Shown here one piece after another: positions 43,757-53,081 of a DNA stretch of 64,000 nucleotides (positions are counted from its first letter, which is position 1; each line of letters starts with the position of its first letter). Below the pieces are notes generated by a model that was given only the letters and a program-made list of their open reading frames with translations, was not told where the DNA came from and searched no databases. This DNA comes from SW4 sp042466115. GTDB taxonomy: Bacteria > Pseudomonadota > Alphaproteobacteria > Rhodobacterales > Rhodobacteraceae. The DNA lies in NCBI RefSeq assembly GCF_042466115.1, contig NZ_JAXHBQ010000001.1, positions 2,790,001-2,854,000 of the forward strand, written 5' to 3'. The position numbers and the translations under genes are program-made.

Positions 43757-44959
43757 ATGACCGCAACACAAACCGGCCCGCCAAAGGGTTGGGACCGGAC
43801 CGGCCTGCCGGCGTGGAGCTTTTTCAGCAAAGAAATGCTGGACCTGGAAAAAGACGTTCTTTTTCGCGGGCATTGGCAGGCAGTTTGCCACACCAATGAT
43901 ATTGCGAATGCGGGCGATTTCGTGACGCTTGATCTTGTTGGTGAAAGGGCTTTGGTGCTGCGCGGGCAAGACGGCGAAGTGCGGGCGTTTCACAATCTTT
44001 GCAGGCATCGCGGATCGCGTGTCGTTGCCGAAGATCGCGGCACGTGCAAATCGGCCATCATTTGTCCGTTTCACGGCTGGGCCTACAATCTGGATGGCAC
44101 CCTGCGCGGCGCGGCGCAGCCTGCGTCACTGCCCGAACTTGATCTGGTCAAGATGGGCCTCAAACCGTTGGAAATGGATATCTGGCAGGGGTTTGTGTTT
44201 GTTCGCTTCAAACCCGGCCCCCAGCCCAAAGTATCCAAGATCATGGCGCGCTTTGCACCGGAACTGGCGCAATACGATCTGGCCGGCATGGTGCCCGATG
44301 GAAACGGATTCTGGACCACCGAGGTCGAGGCAAACTGGAAGTGCGTGCGCGATGTCGACAACGAGGGTTATCACGTTCCCATGGCCCATCCCGGTCTGGC
44401 CGATCTTTTTGGCGACAACTATTATGATGAGCCGTTCCGGGATGGGGCATCGCGTTCGTTTTCAAAGTTCCGCGAAAGCAACGGGCGGCTTTGGTCGGTG
44501 CGCAACTACCTGAAAATCATGGAGCCACCACAAGGTCTTGATGACGAACACAGGCAAGCCTGGCTTTACCTCGGGATGTTTCCCAACGTGGTTTTCGGGA
44601 TCTATCCCGACAGCGTGATCTTTTATCAGGAGTTTCCCCTGGCGAACGGAAAGACGATCCAGCGCGGTGCCACCTATCGCTACAGGGACGAGGACCGCAG
44701 GATGCGTCTGGCACGCTATCTGAGCATGCGGATTGACCGGCTGACCAGCAAGGAAGACGAACAGCTTATAGAATGGACGTGGGAGGCCGCGTTTTCTTCT
44801 GGATATGACGGCGTGATGTTGTCAGATTTGGAGTATGGCGTGAAAACCTATCATGATGCCTTGCGAAAGTTATTCCCTGTGCTGTCCGAAGATGAGCCAC
44901 CAGCCGGAACCTTGGCCACGCGCAATGACGCGTTGTTGTCGCAACTTCAGGTAACCTGA
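43757..44959 (+). CDS. Rieske-type aromatic-ring/betaine oxygenase alpha subunit, first
   Basis: A 400-residue oxygenase. The Rieske [2Fe-2S] ligands are Cys82, His84, Cys103 and His106 (CRHRGSR and CPFHGWAY); the mononuclear iron site has His206 and His211 (DNEGYHVPMAHPG). Members of this branch hydroxylate N-methyl groups of quaternary amines (glycine betaine, carnitine, stachydrine, choline-like) or aromatic rings. No reductase gene is adjacent. It is the first gene of the operon with the Pot-type transporter; a GGGGAG ribosome site precedes it. Confidence 0.9.
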   Translation: MTATQTGPPKGWDRTGLPAWSFFSKEMLDLEKDVLFRGHWQAVCHTNDIANAGDFVTLDLVGERALVLRGQDGEVRAFHNLCRHRGSRVVAEDRGTCKSAIICPFHGWAYNLDGTLRGAAQPASLPELDLVKMGLKPLEMDIWQGFVFVRFKPGPQPKVSKIMARFAPELAQYDLAGMVPDGNGFWTTEVEANWKCVRDVDNEGYHVPMAHPGLADLFGDNYYDEPFRDGASRSFSKFRESNGRLWSVRNYLKIMEPPQGLDDEHRQAWLYLGMFPNVVFGIYPDSVIFYQEFPLANGKTIQRGATYRYRDEDRRMRLARYLSMRIDRLTSKEDEQLIEWTWEAAFSSGYDGVMLSDLEYGVKTYHDALRKLFPVLSEDEPPAGTLATRNDALLSQLQVT

Positions 44960-44960
44960 C

Positions 44961-45830
44961 ATGGCGCGGGGCCTTAGCCGCGAAGACAAGCAGGGATTGA
45001 CCCTGATCGGATTACCCTTTGGCTATGCGCTGGTGATGTTGGCCGCGCCATTGGCGATGGTCGTGACATTCAGTTTCTGGACCCAGAACTATCTGGACAT
45101 TGACCGCACGTTGACGATCGCCAACTATCGCGAGGTTTTTGGCCAACCGATCTATCAGACCCTTCTTTGGCGGTCGTTGCGCATCTCGCTGATCGTTACG
45201 ATCGTCACGGTGCTGCTTGCCTTTCCGATTGCCTACTACCTGTCGTTTCATGTCAAACGGAACAAGGCGCTGTGGCTTTTTCTGATCACAGTGCCGTTCT
45301 GGACAAGCTATCTGCTGCGGGTGTTCTTGTGGAAAGTGATCCTGGGTTACAACGGGGTCCTGAACACCGCCCTGCTGCAAACCGGTATCATCGATGAACC
45401 GCTGACGTTCATTTTGTATAATGCCAACGCTGTCGTGCTGACACTTGCCCATGCTTGGGCCCCGTTTGCGATCCTGCCCATTTTCGTTGCCCTGGAAAAG
45501 ATTGACCGGTCCTTGCTCGAGGCCGCCGAGGATCTGGGCGATGGTCCGTTACGGCGCTTTTGGCGTGTGACGTTTCCCCTGGCCATTCCCGGTGTTGTTG
45601 CGGCAACCCTGATCGTATTGATCCCGACTGTTGGTGACTTCATCACCCCGAAACTGGTGGGTGGCACGGACGGGTTGATGGTTGCCAACATGATCCAGAT
45701 TCAGTTTGGCAAGGCCAACAATGCCCCGCTTGGTGCCGCGCTGGCGGTGACGTCAATGGTTGTCGTTGCCGTCATCAGCATCGGAATATATCTGGCCGGC
45801 CGTAAAATCGGCGGGAAGGTGTCGCGATGA
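44961..45830 (+). CDS. PotB-type ABC transporter permease
   Basis: A 289-residue inner-membrane permease of the polyamine/opine (PotB) family with six helices and the coupling loop LLEAAEDLGDGPLRRFWRVTFPLAIPG. It starts one base after the Rieske gene ends and overlaps the next permease as ATGA. With PotC-, PotA- and PotD-like proteins of this region it should import a cationic or zwitterionic amine. Confidence 0.92.
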   Translation: MARGLSREDKQGLTLIGLPFGYALVMLAAPLAMVVTFSFWTQNYLDIDRTLTIANYREVFGQPIYQTLLWRSLRISLIVTIVTVLLAFPIAYYLSFHVKRNKALWLFLITVPFWTSYLLRVFLWKVILGYNGVLNTALLQTGIIDEPLTFILYNANAVVLTLAHAWAPFAILPIFVALEKIDRSLLEAAEDLGDGPLRRFWRVTFPLAIPGVVAATLIVLIPTVGDFITPKLVGGTDGLMVANMIQIQFGKANNAPLGAALAVTSMVVVAVISIGIYLAGRKIGGKVSR

Positions 45831-46651
45831 AACGTGGCATGACCCCGAAATGGCTAGCGATCTATGCGGTGGCCTATATGGTGTTCCTTTATGCGCCGGT
45901 GATCTTGCTGCCGTTGTTTGCATTCAATGACGCCACGGTCATCGCCTTTCCGTTAAGCGGTTTCACGACCAAATGGTTTGGCGTGCTTTGGTCCACGGAT
46001 GCCTTGCATAGTGCTGTGCGCAATTCCGCGGTCGTTGCGGTGCTGACGGCCGTGATTGCCACGTTTTTGGGCGCGTGTGCGGCGCGCGCAACATCGCGCT
46101 ACAGGTTTCCCGCGCAAAAAGGGATTACCGGCTTTATCATGCTGCCGCTGGTCTTGCCCGAAATCATCGTTGCCGTTGCGCTGATCGTGATGCTGATGCA
46201 ACTGGGTATGTCGCTGTCGCTTTGGACGGTTGTGGCAGGGCACGTTCTGATCTGCACGCCTTTCTCGATCGCGATCCTCAGCTCGGCATTTGCGGGTCTG
46301 GATCAAAGCCTTGAAGAAGCATCCTTTGATCTGGGAGAAAGCCGCTGGGGCACATTCCGGCGCGTGACTTTACCGCTGGTCATGCCCGGCGTGATTTCCA
46401 GCCTGCTGATCTGTTTCACGATTTCGCTGGATGAATTCATCATCGCATTCTTCCTGACGGGAACCGATGCAACCTTGCCAGTCTATATCTGGAGCCAGCT
46501 GCGGTTCCCGACCAAGCTCCCTTCGGTCATGGCGCTGGGCACGATCCTGCTTGTGGTGTCGATTGGCTTGCTGGTCCTCGCAGAATGGATCCGGCGCAGG
46601 GCAGCGCGGCGGCAGGGGCTGGACGCGACTTTATCGCAAGGGATAATCTAG
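45827..46651 (+). CDS. PotC-type ABC transporter permease
   Basis: A 274-residue permease with six predicted helices and the EAA loop LEEASFDLGESRWGTFRRVTLPLVMPG. The segment SLDEFIIAFFLTG is typical of PotC. It pairs with the preceding PotB-like protein and is followed by the ATPase gene two bases after its stop. Confidence 0.92.
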   Translation: MKRGMTPKWLAIYAVAYMVFLYAPVILLPLFAFNDATVIAFPLSGFTTKWFGVLWSTDALHSAVRNSAVVAVLTAVIATFLGACAARATSRYRFPAQKGITGFIMLPLVLPEIIVAVALIVMLMQLGMSLSLWTVVAGHVLICTPFSIAILSSAFAGLDQSLEEASFDLGESRWGTFRRVTLPLVMPGVISSLLICFTISLDEFIIAFFLTGTDATLPVYIWSQLRFPTKLPSVMALGTILLVVSIGLLVLAEWIRRRAARRQGLDATLSQGII

Positions 46652-46653
46652 GA

Positions 46654-47751
46654 ATGTCAAAGACAACGTCGATCATCGACCTGCACGATGTGCGCAAGAG
46701 CTTTGGCGCGTTCGAAGCCCTGAAAGGGATCAACGCCACCATTCGCGAAGGCGAGTTCTTTTCGCTTTTGGGACCATCCGGGTGTGGCAAGACCACCCTT
46801 TTGCGTTTGATCGCCGGGTTTGAAACGCCAACGGCGGGCGACATCACGATTGACGGGAAATCAATGGACGGAATCGCGGCAAACGCGCGCCCGACAAACA
46901 TGGTATTCCAAAGCTATGCCATTTTTCCGCATTTGAATGTGGCGGACAATGTCGGCTACGGCCTGAGGACAAAACGGATGCCAAAGGCTGACATCAAGCG
47001 TGAAGTGGACAAGGCGTTGGCCATGGTTGATCTGGCCGGATACGGGAACCGCGCCGCGCACGAGTTGTCGGGCGGGCAGCGCCAACGCGTCGCACTGGCC
47101 CGCGCTTTGGTGATGCGCCCCAAGGTTATCTTGCTGGATGAACCGCTTTCCGCGCTCGACAAGAAGCTGCGTGAACAGATGCAGTTTGAATTGCGCGAGC
47201 TGCAAAAAACGCTTGGAATCACCTTTATCCTCGTGACCCATGATCAGGAAGAAGCACTGATTATGTCCGACCGGATTGCAGTGATGTTCGAGGGCGAGAT
47301 TGCGCAGCTGGCGACCCCCGAGGAACTGTATCGCAGGCCCGCCACGCAACGGGTTGCGTCGTTTATCGGGGTGATGAACTTTCTGGCAGCACGGCTCGTC
47401 ACATCCAGCGATCAAGGCCTGACGCTTGAAATCGCGGCCTTGGGCCATGTTACGCTGCCGCATGCGGCCGTGCCAAACGGCATGAACCCCACACAGATCG
47501 CCAAAGTGGGCATTCGCCCCGAAATGCTGACGTTGCTGTTTGACCCAGCGGACAAAGCCGAAAACGAAGTGGGCGCCGTCGTTGCAAGCAGCGACTACTA
47601 CGGGGACATGACCTATTACAGCGTGTTGCTGCCCCAACAGGACACCCCCGTCACCATATCAATGCGCAATACCGCAGGGCGTTCGATCGCGGCGCCGGGC
47701 AGTGCTGTGCGAGTCGGGTGGGGCGCTGAATCTGTCGTCTTGTTTGAATGA
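46654..47751 (+). CDS. PotA-type ABC transporter ATP-binding protein
   Basis: A 365-residue ATPase with Walker A GPSGCGKTT, signature LSGGQRQRVALARAL, Walker B VILLDEPLSALDKK, H-loop VTHDQEEALIMSDRI, and a C-terminal TOBE domain (about 270-365). The Met at 46654 (MSKTTSIIDLHDVRKSFG) is the natural start; the frame is open upstream into potC. It energises the transporter whose binding protein is encoded separately at 49832-50896. Confidence 0.93.
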   Translation: MSKTTSIIDLHDVRKSFGAFEALKGINATIREGEFFSLLGPSGCGKTTLLRLIAGFETPTAGDITIDGKSMDGIAANARPTNMVFQSYAIFPHLNVADNVGYGLRTKRMPKADIKREVDKALAMVDLAGYGNRAAHELSGGQRQRVALARALVMRPKVILLDEPLSALDKKLREQMQFELRELQKTLGITFILVTHDQEEALIMSDRIAVMFEGEIAQLATPEELYRRPATQRVASFIGVMNFLAARLVTSSDQGLTLEIAALGHVTLPHAAVPNGMNPTQIAKVGIRPEMLTLLFDPADKAENEVGAVVASSDYYGDMTYYSVLLPQQDTPVTISMRNTAGRSIAAPGSAVRVGWGAESVVLFE

Positions 47752-47767
47752 AGCGAAAGGGCATGTC

Positions 47768-48985
47768 GTGAAGGATCAGGAATCGCAGGTTGCGGACATA
47801 GGATCGCTTATCGCTGCCCAGAAAGCGGGCTATGCACTGGCGCAACCGTTCTACCTGTCCGATGCGATCTTTGCGCAGGATGTCGACAGGGTCTTTTATC
47901 AGGAATGGCAGTTAGCCGGACATGTCAGCGAAATCCCCGATGCGGGTGATTACATCCTTTTTGAAATGATGCGGGAAAGCGTGATTGTTGTGCGCGGAGA
48001 TGACGGCAAAGTGCGCGCACTTGCCAATGTGTGTCGCCACCGCGGCTCGCGCGTCTGTATCGAACCGCGTGGTAATACCAAACGGTTCACCTGCCCGTAT
48101 CATGCCTGGGCGTTCAACCTTGATGGCAGCCTGTTCAACGCTCGGATGCTGGGCCAAGACCATGACCGCAGCAAGCTGGGTCTGAAATCCGTTGCCGTCG
48201 AGGTGTTCCATGGCCTGATCTACGTATCCTTGTCGGACGCGCCCGCAAGCTTTGATCACTTGCGCGTGGACCTTGATCCTGTGCTTGCGCCCTTTGGCCT
48301 TGCCCGAACCAGGATCGCACATCGCGAAAGCTATCCGGTGCAAGCCAACTGGAAGCTTTTGGTGGAAAACTATAACGAATGCTATCACTGCACTGCCGCG
48401 CACCCCGAATTTGCGCGGTCTCATGCCACGCATATGGCGGCTGAACGTGTTGCGCCCTTGAACGAACAAATGCTGGCGCGTTCAAAGGCGGCGGGTGTTC
48501 CAACCGACTTTGTTGACTGCATCGGATCGCTGCGCCCCACCGGGTCGCCGGATTATGCTTACAATCGCTATTCGTTGTTTGATGGCTATTTCACGGGGAG
48601 CGAAGACGGCGCGCCACTGGCCCCTTTGCTGGGCGACATTACGGCCTACGACAGTGGTGCGTCGGATGTCTATGTTGGCATCCTCAACCCGATGCTGATC
48701 TATTGCGACCACGCCCTGATTTATCGGTTTGTGCCCGTGGACAAAGACACATCCATTCAGGAAATTATCTGGCTGGTGCACGAAGATGCCCAAGAGGGGC
48801 GCGACTATGATCTGACACGCCTGAAATGGCTGTGGGATGTGACGACCATCGCCGACAAGCAGATCATCGAGAAAAATCAGGCAGGCGTGAACTCCCGCTT
48901 TTATGAACCCGGCCCGTTCGTCGAGATGGAAGCCTACACGCAGCGTTTCATCGCGGCTTATCTGGCAACCTTGACCACCAACTAG
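47768..48985 (+). CDS. Rieske-type oxygenase alpha subunit, second
   Basis: A 405-residue Rieske oxygenase different from the first one. Rieske ligands are Cys89, His91, Cys109 and His112 (CRHRGSR, CPYHAWAF); the catalytic iron site has His207 and His212 (ENYNECYHCTAAHPEF), the pattern found in choline/betaine monooxygenase-like proteins. I chose the GTG at 47768 because it fits family N-termini; the open frame begins earlier inside potA. Two oxygenases in one operon may attack successive intermediates or form a hetero-oligomer. Confidence 0.88.
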   Translation: MKDQESQVADIGSLIAAQKAGYALAQPFYLSDAIFAQDVDRVFYQEWQLAGHVSEIPDAGDYILFEMMRESVIVVRGDDGKVRALANVCRHRGSRVCIEPRGNTKRFTCPYHAWAFNLDGSLFNARMLGQDHDRSKLGLKSVAVEVFHGLIYVSLSDAPASFDHLRVDLDPVLAPFGLARTRIAHRESYPVQANWKLLVENYNECYHCTAAHPEFARSHATHMAAERVAPLNEQMLARSKAAGVPTDFVDCIGSLRPTGSPDYAYNRYSLFDGYFTGSEDGAPLAPLLGDITAYDSGASDVYVGILNPMLIYCDHALIYRFVPVDKDTSIQEIIWLVHEDAQEGRDYDLTRLKWLWDVTTIADKQIIEKNQAGVNSRFYEPGPFVEMEAYTQRFIAAYLATLTTN

Positions 48986-48994
48986 GGGCAACAC

Positions 48995-49777
48995 ATGACC
49001 GATGCAGAAGATCTTTATGATCAGCACCACATTGCCTTTCTCGAAACCATTTGGGGCGAGGGGTATTTGTCGCCCGGCGGCCCCGCCGAGGTGTCGCGCG
49101 TTTTGGATGGTCTGAATCTGCGCGGCAAGCGCGTGCTTGATATCGGCTGTGGATCGGGGGCGATTACCCTGTCACTTGCGGTGGATCATGGCGCGGCACA
49201 GGTTGTCGGAGTCGATGTCGAAAGTCCGGTGTGTGCGGCCGCACGGGAACGGATCAATGCGGCCGGGGCCACGGACCGCGTGACCATTCAACAGGTTGCG
49301 CCGGGCCCCTTTGCCTTTGATGATCAGACGTTTGATGTGGTTTTTTCCAAGGATTCCATCATTCACATTCCCGACAAGGATTTTCTGGCGCACGAAGTGT
49401 TTCGGGTGCTGCGCCCGAACGGTTGGTTTGCCGCCTCGGACTGGCTGATCAGCCATGACGGCGCGCCCAGTCCTGAAATGGCCGCCTATATCAAACTTGA
49501 AGCACTTGAATTCGCCATGGCCTCGCCCGCGCGGTATCGGGCTGCGTTGACGGGCGCGGGCTTTGGGCAGGTCAGCTTGCGCAACCGGAACGACTGGTAT
49601 GCGGACATTGGAAGCGCTGAACTGGCGTGGCTGACGGGGCCAAAGCGTGCCGAGCTAAGCAACACGTTCGGTCGCGATTTCATTGACCATAGTATTGCGA
49701 CGTGGACGGCAATGGTGCGTGTGTTGAAATCGGGCGAGCATTGTCCGCATCATATCCGCGCGCAACGACCCGGCTGA
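48995..49777 (+). CDS. Class I SAM-dependent methyltransferase
   Basis: A 260-residue methyltransferase with SAM-binding motif I VLDIGCGSGAITLSLA near residue 45, an acidic ribose-binding strand VVGVDVES and motif IV DVVFSKDSIIHIPDKD. The overall pattern resembles phosphoethanolamine/glycine-type N-methyltransferases and UbiE. A methyltransferase in a demethylation operon is unexpected; it may re-methylate an intermediate or act on another group. It is the last gene before a convergent hairpin. Confidence 0.85.
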   Translation: MTDAEDLYDQHHIAFLETIWGEGYLSPGGPAEVSRVLDGLNLRGKRVLDIGCGSGAITLSLAVDHGAAQVVGVDVESPVCAAARERINAAGATDRVTIQQVAPGPFAFDDQTFDVVFSKDSIIHIPDKDFLAHEVFRVLRPNGWFAASDWLISHDGAPSPEMAAYIKLEALEFAMASPARYRAALTGAGFGQVSLRNRNDWYADIGSAELAWLTGPKRAELSNTFGRDFIDHSIATWTAMVRVLKSGEHCPHHIRAQRPG

Positions 49778-49783
49778 ACGCAC

Positions 49784-49811
49784 TGCGCCCCGCTGATTTC
49801 AGCAGGGCGCA
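49784..49811. terminator. Convergent stem-loop (probable bidirectional terminator)
   Basis: A long near-perfect hairpin: TGCGCCC (49784-49790) pairs with GGGCGCA (49805-49811) and the inner CGCTGA/TCAGCA region adds pairs. It lies between the ends of the methyltransferase and binding-protein genes. No clear T-run follows on the + strand. Confidence 0.6.
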
Positions 49812-49831
49812 GGATTGTCTGATGGTGCGGT

Positions 49832-50896
49832 TTAGAAACCCGCTTTGATCAGCTCGAATTCCGCGATCATCCGTTCGCGCAGCGCTGGTGGAACGGGGGC
49901 TTGCCACAGCGTGTTGGCCCTGTGCGCATCCGTGCTGTCCAGTCCGACATAGGCAAGGTCTTCATTGCTCATCGCGGCCATCGCGACGGCGTTGCCGTGG
50001 CCGTAACCCCATGCATTGACAAGGTAATCCGCCGTGGCAGGTTCCAGCCATGCGTTGATGAAATCATAGAACTTGTCCTCTGACCCCGGCGCATCCGCCA
50101 GACGCGAATAACCGCACACCCAGCTGGACGATCCTTCGTCCATGTCGCGGGTCATGCCGATTGGATGGCCTTCATAGCTCATGGTCGAAAAGGTTTCGTT
50201 CCACGCCCAGGCAAACAGCACTTCACCACTTTGCATCAACTGCGCCAGTGACGCGCCGTCTGCCCAATATGCGCGGACATTGGGGTGCACCTGACGCAGA
50301 AACGCGGATGCCGCCTCGAATTGTTCGTCAGTGGCGGTGGTCCAGTCCTTGACGCCTGTGGCTAGAAACGCAAGCGCGTAGGCATCATCAACATTGTCCC
50401 CGATCGAAATGCGGCCCGCATACATCGGGTCGGCAAAGACCTGAAGCGTGCTAAGGTCATCCGCGGTCAGTTCGTCGGTATTGTAAACGACGGCCGTGTT
50501 GCCCCAATCGACAGGGACGAAGTAGTATTCGCCGTCCTTTTGAAAGGCTTCGATATCGCGGAACGATGCCTCAAGCTCGTCCCAGCGGGGAATGCGGCTG
50601 GTATCAAGTGGGGCCAAAAGCCCGGCCTCGATCCATTTGGGCACAGATTGCGAGCAGGGATGGGCGGCGTCGGCACGAAAGCCGGAGCGAAGTTTCTGAA
50701 AGGCTTCTTCCTCGTCGCCGAAAAACGCGAAGGTCGGGCCTTCGCCGTGTTGTTCGATGTAGGCGGTGAAAAATTCGGGGTCTTCGTAGCCCGCCCAGTC
50801 AAAAACCGTCAGCTCTGCGTCATCCGCCAAGGCAGCGACACCCGTTACCATCAAGGCTGTTGCGGCGATTGATGCCGTTCTGGCAAAGTAAGTCAT
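49832..50896 (-). CDS. PotD-type ABC transporter substrate-binding protein
   Basis: A 354-residue periplasmic binding protein of the spermidine/putrescine group with a signal peptide (about residues 1-24, ending VAALAD) and the start LTVFDWAGYEDPEF. Aromatic residues common at the ligand site of this family are visible (DWAGY, PVDWGNTAVVYN, FAWAWNE); such aromatic boxes also bind quaternary ammonium groups. It is the missing binding protein for the PotABC-like genes at 44961-47751 and is divergent from the TMADH-like gene across a shared TetR-type operator. A GGGGAG ribosome site precedes the ATG. Confidence 0.92.
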   Translation of the reverse strand: MTYFARTASIAATALMVTGVAALADDAELTVFDWAGYEDPEFFTAYIEQHGEGPTFAFFGDEEEAFQKLRSGFRADAAHPCSQSVPKWIEAGLLAPLDTSRIPRWDELEASFRDIEAFQKDGEYYFVPVDWGNTAVVYNTDELTADDLSTLQVFADPMYAGRISIGDNVDDAYALAFLATGVKDWTTATDEQFEAASAFLRQVHPNVRAYWADGASLAQLMQSGEVLFAWAWNETFSTMSYEGHPIGMTRDMDEGSSSWVCGYSRLADAPGSEDKFYDFINAWLEPATADYLVNAWGYGHGNAVAMAAMSNEDLAYVGLDSTDAHRANTLWQAPVPPALRERMIAEFELIKAGF

Positions 50897-50981
50897 CAGA
50901 TATCTCCCCGTTCCTATTTTTGCTGGCCTCGTCCACCAGAATTAAGAACACGACCTGACGAAAGTTTAGCGGCAACCGGTG

Positions 50982-51011
50982 TTGACACAAGGTTTAATTG
51001 AGCGCTCAAAT
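50982..51011 (+). promoter_or_regulatory. Promoter of the TMADH-like gene with TetR-type operator, copy 2
   Basis: A TTGACA -35 box (50982-50987) is followed after 18 bases by TCAAAT (51006-51011) as a possible -10. The operator core TTGAGCGCTCAA (50998-51009) overlaps the -10, as expected for repression. The divergent binding-protein gene starts about 100 bases away and may share the control. Confidence 0.65.
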
Positions 51012-51044
51012 AAGTTTAAGAAATAGAAAGCAATACAAGCCCCG

Positions 51045-53081
51045 ATGCGTGATCCCAGGCATGATATCTTGTTCGAGCCGCTGCGGATTGGCCCCGTCAC
51101 AGCCAAAAACCGATTCTATCAGGTGCCCCATTGCACGGGTATGGGCTGGCGGCGTCCCAATGCGCTGGCGGCCATGCGCGGTGTCAAGGCCGAGGGTGGC
51201 TGGGGGGTCGTCAACACGGAATACTGTTCGGTGCATCCCACTTCCGACAACGCGGCATTTCCCAATGCCACGCTTTGGGATGATGACGATGTGCGCGCCA
51301 ATGCGGCGATGGTCGATGCGGTTCACGCGCATGGGGCGCTTGCGGGTGTTGAACTGTGGCTGGCAGGCGGGATGGTCACAAACCTGTCCACACGTTTGCC
51401 TGCATTGGGGTTGCGCAACAGACCCCAAACCGACAACAACGAACTAAACCAGGGCCAATCGCGCAAGATCGACAAGTCCGACATTCGCGACATTCGCAAA
51501 TGGCATCGCGATGCGGCCTTGCGGGCCGTGCAAGCAGGTTTTGATATCGTTTATGTCTATGCCACCCACGGCTATCTCTTGTCCGAATTTCTGGACGCCG
51601 ACACAAACACCCGCACCGACGAATATGGCGGGAGTTTGGAAAACAGGGTGCGGCTGATCCGCGAACTGATCGAAGACACCCGCGAGGCCGTGGCCGGCCG
51701 TGCCGCTGTCGCCACGCGGTTTACCGTCGACCTGACCACACCGGAGTCTTACGATGCCTTCGGCTTGCTGGCCGATCTGCCTGACCTTTGGGATTTGACT
51801 GTCGGGAATTATGACATCGAAATGGGCCATTCGCGCTTTGTGAAAGAAGGGGCGCTGGTTGCGGACGTGGCGCGTGCCAAAACGATGACGTCCAAACCGG
51901 TGGTTGCCGTGGGGCGCTTTACATCGCCTGACACCATGGCGCAGGTGATCCGTTCGGGCGGGCAAGACATGATCGGCGCGGCGCGCCCCTCGATCGCTGA
52001 TCCGTTCATGCCCAACAAGATCGACGCAGGCGCCAGTGATGACATCCGCGAATGTATCGGCTGTAACATCTGCTATGCGTCAGACAGCCAGCATGTCCCG
52101 ACCCGCTGCACGCAAAACCCGACAATGGGCGAAGAATGGCGGTTGGGCTGGCACCCCGAACATATCCCCACCGACCCTGAACCTGCATCGGTGCTGGTTG
52201 TGGGTGCGGGCCCCGCGGGCTTGGAAGCGGCGCGCGTTCTTGGGCTGCGTGGCCACAGCGTGATGCTGGCCGAAGCCACCCGCGATCTGGGCGGGCGCGT
52301 CACCCGCGAAGCAAAACTGCCCGGCCTGTCCGAATGGGCGCGTGTGTGCGACTGGCGGGTCGGACAGATTGCCAAGCTGGATAACGTCACAGTGTATCGT
52401 GAAAGCCCGATGAACGCTTTGGATGTGCTGGACCTTGGCGTTGACCATGTGCTGGTCGCGACGGGTGCTCGGTGGACAACAGACGGGATCGGGCGTCACA
52501 GCGCCGTGGGTTTTGACGAAGCGGATCACGCCATGCTGCTCAGCGCGGAAACCGTTCTGAACGGTGATGAAACGCCAGCTGGTCACATCGTGATTTATGA
52601 CGATGACCATTACTATCTGGGGCCGGTCATTGCGCTTGAACTTGTCAAACGCGGCAACCGCGTCACGCTTGTCACGCCACAGGGGCGCGCCTGCGCCTTC
52701 GGAGAATTGACGCAAGAGCAAGCCCAGACAATCGCCGCACTGCTGGAGGCCGGAGTCACCCTTCAAACGAACCAGGCAGTAAACGTTGTGCAGCAGGGGT
52801 TTGCGACTTTGACCTGCGTCTTTTCTGGTCAGGAAACGCAGCTTACATGCGATGCGGTCCTGCCCCTGACCCGGCGCATGCCGGTTACGGACCTTTACGA
52901 AACGTTACTGGCTCACCCCGATGCGCAGCGCCTTGGCTCCATCACGCGGATCGGTGACGCCGAAGCACCGTCAATCATCGCAGCGGCGGTTTATTCCGGC
53001 CACCGCGCGGCGATGGACCTTGGTAAGCCGGTTGATCTGGCCGCACGCTATGGCAAACGCGAACACCCGCGCGTGGGCTAA
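51045..53081 (+). CDS. TMADH-family flavin/iron-sulfur N-demethylase
   Basis: A 678-residue homologue of trimethylamine and dimethylamine dehydrogenases. The N-terminal FMN TIM barrel has VPHCTGMG; Cys30 corresponds to the cysteine that binds FMN covalently in TMADH. The [4Fe-4S] ligands are Cys337, Cys340, Cys343 and Cys355 (ECIGCNICY to PTRCTQNPTMGEEW). A C-terminal nucleotide-binding domain starts near VLVVGAGPAGLEAA (residue 384). The substrate-bowl residue Tyr60 is kept, but the tryptophans equivalent to Trp264 and Trp355 of TMADH seem absent. Family relatives include dimethylglycine and stachydrine demethylases, so an N-methyl amino acid is a likelier substrate than trimethylamine. Confidence 0.9.
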   Translation: MRDPRHDILFEPLRIGPVTAKNRFYQVPHCTGMGWRRPNALAAMRGVKAEGGWGVVNTEYCSVHPTSDNAAFPNATLWDDDDVRANAAMVDAVHAHGALAGVELWLAGGMVTNLSTRLPALGLRNRPQTDNNELNQGQSRKIDKSDIRDIRKWHRDAALRAVQAGFDIVYVYATHGYLLSEFLDADTNTRTDEYGGSLENRVRLIRELIEDTREAVAGRAAVATRFTVDLTTPESYDAFGLLADLPDLWDLTVGNYDIEMGHSRFVKEGALVADVARAKTMTSKPVVAVGRFTSPDTMAQVIRSGGQDMIGAARPSIADPFMPNKIDAGASDDIRECIGCNICYASDSQHVPTRCTQNPTMGEEWRLGWHPEHIPTDPEPASVLVVGAGPAGLEAARVLGLRGHSVMLAEATRDLGGRVTREAKLPGLSEWARVCDWRVGQIAKLDNVTVYRESPMNALDVLDLGVDHVLVATGARWTTDGIGRHSAVGFDEADHAMLLSAETVLNGDETPAGHIVIYDDDHYYLGPVIALELVKRGNRVTLVTPQGRACAFGELTQEQAQTIAALLEAGVTLQTNQAVNVVQQGFATLTCVFSGQETQLTCDAVLPLTRRMPVTDLYETLLAHPDAQRLGSITRIGDAEAPSIIAAAVYSGHRAAMDLGKPVDLAARYGKREHPRVG

